From Termitomyces sp. T153 (lineage: Eukaryota > Basidiomycota > Agaricomycetes > Agaricales > Lyophyllaceae), in the NCBI GenBank assembly GCA_018296165.2, contig JACKQL020000057.1:62001-126000 (forward strand): 64,000 bases of DNA, read 5' to 3'. Of the stretch, positions 33,430 through 43,909 are shown piece after piece. Each line of letters starts with the position of its first letter. Positions within the stretch are counted from its first letter, which is position 1. Both the position numbers and the translations under genes were made by a program. The notes below the pieces were generated by a model. The model saw only the letters and a list, made by a program, of their open reading frames with translations. It searched no databases and had not been told where the DNA came from.

Positions 33430-34864
33430 TTAATCTTTGTGACTGGCATCATTGCCAGCATCATCATTGTCTACAAGGTCAGTTTGTTCAAGTTCATGAA
33501 GACAAGAAGTGTTGATGTCAAAAGTGTCACCAGGCACTAAGATTTGTTCTCTAGCAAAATAAGGAACAAAGCAAAAGGCAGCTACTGGGCAATGCAACAC
33601 TGAGCCATCTAGTTCACAAAGCATATAAGTGCTGCCATGGTTATGAGATATTACCACCAAGGAGCCCAAGTATCAAGGCCTCATCTTTTTGTTATGGGTC
33701 ACCTAAATCCTAGTGTTCCTCATCAACACAAGATTGCCAGTTTGAAAGTTGTAGTCACAAATTGTAGCAGCGTGTTCTGCTTCAGAACAAATGGCAGCTA
33801 GGTGACAGGTGCTAAGACCATTGTCATGAAGTTGCTCAAGATCCTCTTGGCAATGTTGAAGATCAATCACTTGGTGGGCTATAAGGTTGGTAGACAATAG
33901 GAAGGAGTTTGGCAGTGGTTGCAAATATGTCACTTCAACTATGTCTGCTGGCAGAAGGAGGTGGGTACCAGTCATTGCATAATAAAAGGAACAACCCATT
34001 TGCTTGCCAACTGTAACATGTCCTGACCAAAACACAGAGTAAGTGGCTGTACTCCACCTTGACTGATCACCATCAACAGCTTTGAAGAGAGCTTGGTAAA
34101 CATCAAAATGGGGTTGCTTGACAATACCATTAGCATGCTTGTTGTAGCCTGAGACCCAAATATGGTGCAAGTTGTACTTTTTTGCTATGTAGGTGATGGC
34201 CTTCAAGATGGGTGCTCCATTGTCAGTAACAATTGCACTAAGGGCTCCTCAATGGCAGATAATGTCCTTGTATAGCCACTTGGCAATGGCTTCACTGTTT
34301 TCTCTAGTGAGCATGTGGAATTCAGGGTAGTGGGTTAGCAAACAACATTCTTGAATAATATACTTGAACCTATTGGAGGGTAGCATGAACATGGTGTCAA
34401 TGTATATCTTGCTGAAGAAAGATGCAGGCATAGCAATAGTCAGCAGAATAAGCACTTTTATAATCTGATGGATCTGGTAAATATAGCAGGTGCAAATGTA
34501 TCAGACCAGATCAGCACTGACTTGGGGCCACCAAAAGCATTCTAGCAGTGCTGAGCAGGTGGTGAAAAGACCTCTATGCTCCAATTGTCATGCATGGCTT
34601 TCAAAACATGTAAGCAGTGGTCGGTAGGGACAAAAGGCTTGTAGGCACCATCTCTCTGTTTTGTCACCAAAGCTTTCTGCCAGGAATAAAGAACATCAAT
34701 GTGTAGCAAATGAAGGTGGCATAAGCAGTGTTGCTAAGGCCTTCAGGTCTGATGAGGTCATTAAGCTATTTTTGGATCATGAGCATACATGTGTCACTAG
34801 CAACAGCTTTGGCACTATGGGGTACATTGCTATAGGTTGTGGTGCCATCATCACAAAGAGGTAG
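33430..34864 (-). pseudogene. pol: Integrase of family C
   Basis: This is Ty3-type integrase of a lineage common in basidiomycetes. Reading leftward: a frame near 34700-34480, then MPASFFSKIYIDTMFMLPSNRF (from about 34430; first Asp in IDTM), IVTDNGAP (about 34235-34210; second Asp), and from 34206 a 167-codon open frame. That frame contains HHIWVSGYNKHANGIVKQPHFDVYQALFKA, where the expected catalytic Glu reads Lys, and ends DYNFQTGNLVLMRN. The C-terminal tail MGSLVVISHNHGSTYMLCELDGSVLHCPVAAF (33669-33430) is also open. No chromodomain follows. Confidence 0.85.
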
Positions 34865-35930
34865 GATGTTTTCACTAGTTGCTAGTTGTGGGGCTGAAGT
34901 ATTGCTATTGTTGCTAACAAATGTTGCTAATGGCTGTAGAGGCTGGAACTTGTGGAAAGGGGGTAATGGTTGCAAGGCTGAGGACACTTGGCAAAGTAGA
35001 GGTAGAGGAAGTTGAACTTGGTGCATGAAGCTATGTAAGTGATTGATCTAGTCCTCATACAGAGAATTGTTGCTATCATTGGTAGTAAGGTCACTCAGCT
35101 GGAGCAGGCATTGCAAGAGACAATCAGGGCTATGGAAAGTACCTTTAACATGGACAAGCTCAAAGTGGAACATAAGAATTGCCATGATCCAGCAATTCAT
35201 GCTAGCAGAAGGCTGGATGTCAAGGTTCTGTAGCATACCCTTGATATAGCAAGTGTTGACTTCAATGATGAGATTCCTGACACCAATGAGATACATTTGT
35301 AAAGCTTGAAGAGTGCAGTAAAGACAATAAAGTTATAACTTGGGCTGACTGGATCTAGACTCCCAGCAGTTATAGTGACCTTCTTTGCAGTTGTTGCTAG
35401 TACACTGACAAAGGTAGTAGCCAATAGCAATATATGACATATCCACTGCTAGGATGACAGGATTAGGCAATTCATAATCAATCAGAACTAAGGGCTTAGC
35501 ATCTTGTAAGGCTTTAACAAGGTCTCACTGAGCATTGATCTGGTCTGGGCCAAATTCAAAGGAAACACCAACATAAGTGAGTTTTGTTAAGTTGTTAGCA
35601 CAGTGAGCAAACCTTGATAAAAATCCTGAAAACTCCAACTGTACTCAGAAAGGCTCAAACTTCAGATACCAACTCACAAGGACCCCAGCACTTAAGTAGG
35701 GCTAAGTGACTTTCATCTAGAATGCAACTGCTAGGCATGCAAACATGTCCAAGAATCTTGAAGGTCAGGGCACATAAGACAAGTTTGTGACCAGAATACA
35801 TACCACCACAATACTTCATTTGCTGAAGAATTTGGTTGAGAAGTTCAAAGAACTCCCATAGTGCTAGATAGAATATCCTCAGACCAAACAATAGCAGTGT
35901 TCACCAGGTCTATCCAATGATCTGACTGTA
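34865..35930 (-). pseudogene. pol: RT C-terminus and RNase H of family C
   Basis: Reading leftward: FFELLNQILQQMKYCGGMYSGHKLVLCALTFKILGH and the ESHLALLKCWGPCELVSEV block (35850-35655) are the RT thumb. NPVILAVDMSYIAIGYYLCQC (35480-35400) is the RNase H start with its Asp. YLIGVRNLIIEVNTCYIKGML, QPSASMNCWIMAILMFHFELVHVKGTFHSPD (35296-35130) are the RNase H end. Frameshifts separate the blocks. Everything upstream (palm, protease, gag) is missing; the sequence changes character near 35930. Confidence 0.85.
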
Positions 35931-36174
35931 AGATCCTTCAGCATCATCTCTGTGCTCAGCTCACTGTGCTTGCCCTTTGCCTGACTCCTGGCTGTCCTTG
36001 TGCCCCTTGACTCTTGCTCATTGCCTGTGCCTTGCCTGCTCTTGCTGAGTTTACCTACAGAGTGATCATCCCCTTACAATTGGAGTATTTTATTGGTAGA
36101 CAATTGTTGAGCTTTTAGATGCCCATAGGTATGATGTGATCATGGTAGTGGTTGACACATGTGTGTCAATGGCA
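35931..36174 (+). pseudogene. pol: CT-rich stretch and a Ty3 integrase scrap
   Basis: 35931-36050 is CT-rich with no frame of note. Near 36085-36170 the plus strand reads EYFIG, then after a frameshift DAHRYDVIMVVVDTCV, resembling the DFIGxLPxxxxYDxIMVVVDR start of a Ty3 integrase core. It may belong to element X, since X is the only plus-strand Ty3 remnant here of unknown continuation, but it is too short to be sure. Confidence 0.4.
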
Positions 36175-37130
36175 TGTGACTTTTCCATTGTACTTTTCAG
36201 TTGTTTCCCATGCTTCCAAAGGCCTCTGAAGCATCACATCTGGCCTAGGAAGTTCTTCAGATTTGTTTTCTTTGGATCTCCCTCTGCCAGGTGAGTAGCT
36301 ATGTCTGTAGACACTGTACAGTGCTGAATATACTTTGGATTTCCCTCTGCCAGCTGTGTGACTGGGCCATAGCCTCCAGAGGTCACCCTTACACCTGCAA
36401 GGAGCATAGAGCAAAGATCTGTGAGTGTGCTGCCAAGTGCACCTATTGTGCAGAGCATATCCCTTATGCTGATCTTGACCTTCTCAATCTGCCTCTCTTT
36501 GGCATTTCCTCATAGAGAGGTCCTCTATGAGGATGTTCAAGATGTTTCTCAGAAAAGAGATGGATGCAAAGAGGAATTTGCTAGTGCCCTCTGAATCTCC
36601 AGACAAAACCATTGAGATAGGTGATAAGATTTATTGTACAATGTTCCACCCCCCACCTATAGTGGCAGAGATCTGGGGCAGTCAGATAGCTTCTCAACAA
36701 CTGGCTAAGGTGCTTGCAGCAAACTCTTGACTCAAGCCCTTTCAATCCAACTTTGAGGATGTGTTCTCCAAGGCATCATTTAATTCACTTCCAGGGCACA
36801 AACAATGAGACCATGCAATCATGCTGCTACCTGGTACAGAACTCTCCAGTTGCAAAGTCTATCTGCTTGTACCTCATGAGCAGGATATGCTAGATGCATT
36901 CCTGCAAGAGAACTTTGGCACTGGCTGAATACAACCCCTCCAAGCTCCAATGACTTCCTCAGTTCTTTTCATTAAGAAGGATTAGTCTCTTCACCTTATT
37001 TGGGACTATTGAGTCTTGAATGCAATGACAGTGAAAAACTGTTACTCCTTGCCACTCATCTCAGAACTTCTCAACAACCTTTAAGGTGCACACTACTTCA
37101 CCAAGTTGGATCTTTTGGATTTTTGGATTT
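36175..37130 (+). mobile_element. Family A fragment A3 (LTR plus RT piece)
   Basis: 36175-36393 is a diverged, shortened A LTR with the doubled TTTGGATYTCCCTCTGCCAG block and the end CACCCTTACA. After a gap that removed gag and most of the protease, 36430-37130 matches the A protease-RT linker and RT start: the former RGPLYEDVQ, the KVLAANS block near 36710, SFNSLPGHKQ, and YFTKLDLL near 37095-37115. RT is broken by many stops and ends near 37130. The primer site is not recognisable. Confidence 0.6.
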
Positions 37131-37855
37131 ATAGCAGCCAGGTTTTGCTGATGTTCATTTATTTTAAGTGCCATACACATGGATTGTAGTCTAAGGAGCA
37201 CCATAATATTATAGGTGGTCATGTGACCTGGTACCTGTTATCTACCATTATTGACTCATCTCTGATTTGACCTGTGTTACCTCATCAATTCCTTGCTGGA
37301 TTTCTGGTGGGCCCCACTGTAATTCAGCCCCCCCACCTCCAGAGTGCCTGGACTAAATGCCTAATGTGGGATGAGCAAGTTGGCCACATGCTGAGCTGGA
37401 ACTCAAGAGTCAGCCCAACCAGCCTCATGCTGATTTGGACACCCCACCACCCCAGTACTTGGTGCAACAGAAGTTCAACCCCCAATTAGAGCTGTTTTGC
37501 TGGATGGATCCAGGTACTTGCAGACACTTTGGTTTCACATGATCATCTCCCTTTCTTCTGATTTCCCCAGAGACCAATGGCTCAACAGTCCATTTTGCCT
37601 GATAAGGAGAGTGGTAGTAGAATGATTCAATGGCAGATGTGACTTTGGTAATCCATAGGTAGTTCAGCAGCCAAATTGGTTGTACCTCCCAAAGCTTAAT
37701 CATCCAAGCCAGTGGTTTTGGTAGCATTGAATAACCTGGCAGCCTGTATCTAATTTGGTCTGGTCTAGCCCCTCAACCCCCACCATAGGAGCCTCAGTTC
37801 CTGAGCTGAGCCCAAGTTGCTGTCACAACTTGAAGTTGGTACATGTGCTCTTCAC
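37131..37855. other. Stretch with no recognised feature
   Basis: No family A, B or C sequence and no frame with a recognisable domain. It is CpG-poor like its neighbours. It may include the 3' body of the SINE on its right. Confidence 0.4.
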
Positions 37856-38030
37856 ACATGACTTAATTGCCCCCCTGCATGAGTTGTCTTATACAGGCAC
37901 CTAACTGGAGTGTTACCACCCACATTTGAACCTGCAGCTTCCATGTGCTAGGGACTTGGCATGAGAGAACTACATACCTAAGGACCATAATGGTGCTAAC
38001 TGGGCCACCATGGCCCATAGTTGAATGTTT
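37856..38030 (-). repeat. Probable tRNA-derived SINE head
   Basis: On the minus strand TGGCCCAGTTAGC (38007-37995) fits a tRNA-type A box, and GGTTCAAATGT (37932-37922) fits a decayed B box (GGTTCRANNCC), 62 nt apart in the right order. This is the internal Pol III promoter layout of a SINE with a tRNA head. I could not define its tail or target-site copies, and no cloverleaf closes well enough to call a functional tRNA. Confidence 0.45.
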
Positions 38031-38044
38031 GTTGGGGCTACAAC

Positions 38045-39086
38045 TGTCACAACCCACTCCTCCTTGACCCCTGCACATCGCTCCCAACCTGCCCACTCCC
38101 CCAGAGTCCCTCCCAATGCCCCACCAAACTCCTCAACCTATGGCCAACTCCAATGCTTCTCCAGCAAACCCTGACAGCCCCCTGATCAACTCCAACACCT
38201 TCTCTACAGCCATTGACACTTTCCCTGACTCCCTCTGAACTCCTGAGACCTCTCTCACTGTTCCTGACCATGTCATGCACCCCCCACCCCAGTTCACCTG
38301 ACCTGCTCTGGAGCACCCCAACAACCCCAGACCAGCCTGCATCTCAAACTGATCCCATCAGAATGTCACTATGGCCCACTCCTTAATTGTACCCAACACC
38401 CATCAACTCCGCACAACTCCATCAAGCCCCACTGCCATGCCCACTGTCCTCTGGAGCTACTCAGTAGTCAGTATATAAGTTGTAGAGTAGCTCCTCATAC
38501 TCTAGTCTTGATATTGCATTAACTGGTTTCCTGTGTCTTGTGTTTTCCTCTGTCACTATTTCTACTTCTAATCTCAAATCTATCTCTTTTATCTGTCTCA
38601 TCTCATCTCATCTCTGTCTTGTCTCAATTGTCTCTATTCCCTTTATTTCCTAAGTTCTTCCATCTCTGATGTTGGTACAAACTCCACACATGCACTACAA
38701 ACCCTGAACATTCTTACAACAACTCCAGACCTTGCTCTTCACTTGGCCCTGAACCTATCAAGTCTTACTTGATCCCCCATCAAACTCCGGCTCTGCCCCC
38801 ATCCCCTAGCAAAGCCTCCATCTACCCCGCAATCCATTTACGTGCTTACAAACTTGTTTCTGATGCCTGCCCAAGCCCAACATCAATATACTTGGTCTTA
38901 GACTTCCTCAGACCACTCCAGACTTGCTTGGACCACTCCCATTAGCTTCCCCTTGCAAGTCTCTCCACTCCACGCCAGCCCTGGAGTGCTAGATTATAAG
39001 TGCAGGGCATTGTGTCTGCCTAGTAAGGACTCACCCAGTGTAGCTGAGCCCCCATAGTCAGCAGAACCTGACATAATATCAAGACT
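38045..39086 (+). repeat. 5' LTR and primer site of B1-II
   Basis: The LTR runs from TGTCACAACCC (38045) to AGAACCTGACA (39073), 1029 bp. TATATAA is at 38472-38478 and AGTCTTGATATT at 38504-38515. The primer-binding site AATATCAAGACT is at 39075-39086, a 12-nt perfect complement. The RNA 5' end expected about 30 nt after TATA would start at the primer stretch. Confidence 0.9.
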
Positions 39087-39105
39087 CCTCCTTACTCTGT
39101 TCTCA

Positions 39106-41750
39106 ATGTCTGCATATAACCCCACATACAACCCTGCCAGCTACCTAACCAATGTCTATGGTTGGCCAGTTTCTGAAAATCTTTATGGCCCATTCTACCC
39201 AGGCCCTTCTGTAGATCAATACATTCTCCGCCACTGAACTCCTGACCCCAACCAGGCATTCTATGCACCCTCCATCAGCCAGGGAATCCCTCTGGGCTGG
39301 CGCTGCCCTCCAGCATTCCCCACCAATGGTAACAACCCCTATATGTACTCCAGAGAATACTTCCCCCAACTCTGCCTACCTTCCTCCCACCCACTACTAC
39401 ATGTACTCAGTTCCTGCTGCAGCCCTAGCCCCTCCATACATGTACCCAGTTCCCACTGCAGCCTAAGCCCCTCTGGAGCACCCAGATAATTATTCTCCTC
39501 CTCATCTGCTATTCTCTGCTCAAGTTCCCTCATCCCTCAGATAGCAAAGAGTCAAAGCCTATATCCAACAGTGCAATGAAGTCCTCCACTTCCTCTGCCT
39601 CTCTCCCATGGAGTTTGTAAGACACACCCACACTCTTCTTGTCAACTTAGGCTACCCCAACATAAATTATTGGTTTATTCTTTTCTACTGCTACTGTCAG
39701 CCATGCCACTTGAGACACATGATTTTCCCTAGAACTTTCCTTCCAGCCTTTATTCTTGTCTTGCTTATGAACTCCAGAAGTTTGGATGGATTGACTCCTC
39801 AACTTCCATGAATGCTACCTGCAAGGGAACCTCCTGGAAACTATGCAAGGCACTCTGGGCATTGATGCTAACTTACAAAATGAGCTCCATGCATTGGTTG
39901 AAGAAATCCACACCAGTCCAAACCCCCACCCCTTCAAAGATCCTCTGGACCCCTTCCACTCCTTCCATGTGCAGCACGAGGAACCTATCAGAGCATGAAG
40001 CAAAGCCTTGCCTCCCATTTCCTGCCAGCAGGAAGAACTCAACATGGCCTCCAGCATCTTGAGGAACCTCAACCCCACAGGGGGATTGTTTGACCAACCC
40101 ACCACCTACACTTTGGCCCTCTCTGCCCATCCTCAGGCCAACTCTGTCCCTAGTGCCTTTCAAACATGGGATCAGCCTGCTGTCCCCAAACCCTGCTCCC
40201 AACAACCACTCCTGTGTGTCAACAATGATAACTGGACTCTTTCCTACATTGATGAGCCTGGCAACTCTGCCAACGAGCCTGCCCTGCACAATGGCCCTCC
40301 ATAGAACAGACCTCCCCACTTCAATCTCTGCACCCCCCATGTCAATGCCCCTTCACCTCATCCCAACGTCCCAGTCCCCCTGAGGCAGCCCACAGGCCCT
40401 GGGGCACCCCAACCATCCTTTCCCACCAACACTCCTCATCCCCTGTCTGTTCCAATGCCTAATCCTCCTGCCAACACAAATTACTTTGGACCCCCCACCC
40501 TCAGAGGACCCCCTCCTCCTCAATGGGCCCTGGGGCCTCCCCCAGGCAATGCAGGCCAACTTCCCAGTAGAGGTCCACCTAACAGCAGACCCCCTGAAGG
40601 ATGGGGCCTAGCTATGAACAACTTCCCTCCCCCCCCAGTGTGAAAATGGGAACAATTATTATTACTACTACAATGCTGGACCCCCACCCCAAATTCAAAA
40701 TACACAGGACAACACTCGCAATGCACTGGCTCAGGAAGGAAAACTCAACATTCAGAAGCCCAAACCCTTCACTGGCTGTGACTCCTGGAAATGGCATATC
40801 TTTCTAACTCAGTGTTTAACTATGTTCCAAGCTAAGCCCATTACCTTCCAACTTGAGAACTCATGAGTAGCCTTTGCTGCATTGTATTTGCAGGGTATTG
40901 CCTTTGACCACTACATGGCACTACTCCAGTTTGACTCCAACAACTCCATACTCTCCAATTGGCTCACTTTCATCCAGGAATTCTCAAGTAAGTTTGGCAT
41001 CTTTGACACCATAGTGGAGGTGGAGGAAAATCTCTTCAACCTCTGAATGCACAACAATGAATGCTTCATGACTTTCATTATACAATTTGAATGAGAAGCC
41101 TTCAAAACTGGGTGGAACTACAATGCTCTCTGCTTCACCCTCCATCATGCCCTGCCTCAATGGATCAAGGACTTCCTTTGCCTTGCACCCAAGCAAACCA
41201 CCTACAATGGGTACAAGGCACTTGTTACCCAGGTCAACCAATGTTACTGGGAAAATTGCAGCAAAAACATGGCACCCCAGACCTCATGGAACACCTTCAG
41301 TAACACCAACTGGCAGGCCGGAGCAACCAATGGCATTTGATCCTCAATTCCTGCCAACCCTGCACCCTGTTTCCCTCCAGGCTAAGGGACTACCAGCACC
41401 AATCAACTCCCAGGACAATGCCCACCTGCCCAGCTCAATGCCACTGACCTCCATGAGACCCCAGAGCCCCTGGACACCAATTCTGATGACCACAATGACA
41501 TTCCAGACTCTGCCAACAATCAAGAAGCCCTATGTGCAAACAAGATTTGGAATAGGCCATGGATTGACATACTAGAGGAGACACAGGAGAAATGACAGAA
41601 AGAGGGTGTATGCATCCTATGTGGTGAGCAGGGGCACTTTATCTGCAGTTGTTCTAAACAACAGGTGATGGGATGCACCATGTGGATGATCAATGGAGAA
41701 GACTGCAATTATCAATTTACAGAAAATAAGTCAGCAGTTTAGGTCTTGAA
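39106..41750 (+). pseudogene. gag: gag of B1-II
   Basis: The start ATG at 39106 gives MSAYNPTYNPASYLTNVYGW, then NLYGPFYPGPSVDQY. A Pro-rich N-terminal half (39.2-40.65 kb) precedes a classical retrotransposon capsid: CDSWKWHIFLTQCLTMFQAK, then LQGIAFDHYMALLQFD, NWLTFIQEFSSKFGIFDT and LPQWIKDFLCLAPKQTTYNGYKALVTQ (40.77-41.24 kb). A CX2CX4HX4C zinc knuckle (CILCGEQGHFICSC) is at 41611-41652. The frame is cut by TGA/TAG codons and several shifts. Gag-to-pol passage is by the stop near 41740; I cannot tell whether it was read-through or frameshift. Confidence 0.85.
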
Positions 41751-41849
41751 GATGCACTAGACTATGGACCAGACCCCAACATCTTCTCTGCTCTGGCCAC
41801 ACTTCTCCATGCAATAGTACTCACCCCAGACAACCTCCCAGCACACCTC

Positions 41850-42773
41850 CCCTCTTACTCCTCCACCACCCTCCTCCTCTACACCACTCTCCCCTTCTCT
41901 GACAACTCTGTCCCTACTCTAGTTGACAGCAGCACCATGGATAACTTCATTGATGAATCCCTGGCAGCACTTGCTCCCCACCTTCTCCAGTGCCTCTCCA
42001 CTCTGATCCCCCTCAAGCTCTTTGATGGTGACCCCACCCTCACTGGGGACATCACACACTGCCTGGAGATGGCCATGACCTTTGCCAAGGGATGGCAACA
42101 AGAACTCTGGCTACTCATCATAAAACTACACCCCTCCACCCCCATCATCTTAAGCTTTTTGTGGCTCTGCTCCACCAACTCCCACATTGATTGGCCCAGC
42201 CTCACACTCCACCTTGACCAGGACAACCCTACCAACTCTGGACTAGTGCCCTTTGATGTCTCACTCCCCTCCAAGAACCCTGAGACCATGATTGACCATC
42301 CCCAAACTCCCTTGCAGCTCCACTCCAGGTCCATGCAGTCATTTGTCATTAATGTCCAACTTGATGGCTTGCCCAAGGTACTCCCTGCCCTTGTCAACAG
42401 TGGCACCTCTGGTACCTTTGTTAGCAGTCAATTTGACCTCTGATGCCATGACCTTGACAAACCCCTCAAGCTCCAACTCTTTGATGGAAGCCCCACCACA
42501 ACAGGGATCACTCAATACCATGACAACACCCTCACCCTTGACAATAACCTGCAGTTTCAGGCCTGGCTTCTTGTTACCCAACTCCCTCCATTGACTCCAA
42601 TCGTGCTTGGACTTCCATGGCTGCAAGACATCAACCCCAACATTGACTGAAAGAACCTAACCATGCAATTTCCCAGCTCCAAAGCAAGTTTAGCAGCCAC
42701 CATCCCCCTCCACCTCCAGTCTATCTCAGACTCCAATGTCTCCAGCCCCAACACCAGCACTTCTAGTGCAACC
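41850..42773 (+). pseudogene. pol: Doubled aspartic protease region of B1-II
   Basis: Two retropepsin-like domains are joined in one frame; the second active site is reached without a stop. Domain 1: LVDSSTMDNFIDESLAALAP (near 41918-41977, DSG reading DSS) and IILSFLWLCSTNSHIDW (near 42145-42195). Domain 2: ALVNSGTSGTFVSSQFDL (42388-42441, Asp changed to Asn), then a stop, KLQLFDGSP-like and IVLGLPWLQDINPNIDW (near 42600-42650). The active sites are about 158 codons apart, as in B1-I. Retropepsins normally work as homodimers of about 100-120 residues, so this looks like a fused pair. E1 is inserted right behind at 42774. Confidence 0.8.
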
Positions 42774-43909
42774 TGTCACAACCCATTTCCTGGACCCCTG
42801 CACATCGTCCAATGACCCCCCGCCTCCCCAGAACCTCCTCTGATGCCTTGCCAAACTTCCACAGTGCTCTGGGCCTACTCCTGCTAACTCCAATGGCCCC
42901 CTGGCCATCTCCAACATCTTTTCCACAGTTAGTGATGCTTCCCCTGGATCTCCTGAGCCCCTGGGACCATTTCCTTGCCATGCCTAACCCCATTACACAT
43001 CATCAACTTGACACCCTGGTTCCTCCGACTTACTTTGAAGTATCACAATGACTTTAGGATGGCCTGTGTCACCAATTGATCCCATCAACATATCAACGTG
43101 GCCCACCCTCCAATAATAACTGACACCCATCAACTCTGTTGAGCTCTGCCAAACCCCGCCACCACAGCTGACATCCCCCAGAGCTCTTCAGTAGTCAGTA
43201 TATAAGATGTAGAGTAGCTCTTCATACTCTAGTCTTGATATTGCTTAACGTTACCTATGGTCTGATTGTTTCTCTCTCATGTTTTGTGTTCCATGTCCCA
43301 TTTTCTTACTCTCAGTCTCCCAGTCTTGTCCCATCTCTATTTTATTATTGTTTTTGTTATCATTTTGTATCTCCGCCTGAATCTATTCTCATTCTCATCT
43401 CAACCTCATCTCAACTCCATCTTGTTTTGTTTGACTCTGTCTCATCTCATTTGATCTGTTCATTGTGTTCCTATCTCTCCTAACCTTTAACGTCTTCACA
43501 AACCCTGCAATTATGGTTATGAATCCCTGGCACTCTTTAACCAACTCCGGACCTTGCTACATGCTCAGCTCCAAACTCTATCCACCTCCATCAATCCCCC
43601 ATCAAACTCCGACTCCACTTCCATCACTTGTATAGTCTCCAACTCCTCTGCATCTGCAATACTTGCATACAGACTTATGCCTGAACCCTGCCAAGCCCAT
43701 CCCCCTTTCCGCAGCTTGTCCCCTACTCCTCCAGACATCCCCAGACTTGCTCAGATCAATCTCCACCAACTATCCTCACAAGTCCCCAGTGTTTTGGGAC
43801 ACCTCTGCATGCCCAGTTGTCAGTGCAGGGAATCACATCTGCCTGGTAAGGACTCGCCCAGTGTAGCTAAGCCCCTGTGGTCAGTGGAACCTGGCATAAT
43901 ATCAAGACT
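42774..43909 (+). repeat. 5' LTR and primer site of E1
   Basis: The LTR runs from TGTCACAACCC (42774) to CCTGGCA (43896). AGTCTTGATATT is at 43231-43242, about 30 nt after TATATAA. The primer site AATATCAAGACT follows at 43898-43909 and is perfectly complementary. Confidence 0.9.

Noticed and set aside
37856..38030. A functional tRNA gene at the A-box/B-box pair
   Set aside because: The box spacing is long and I cannot close an acceptor stem or a good anticodon arm; a SINE head is the better reading.
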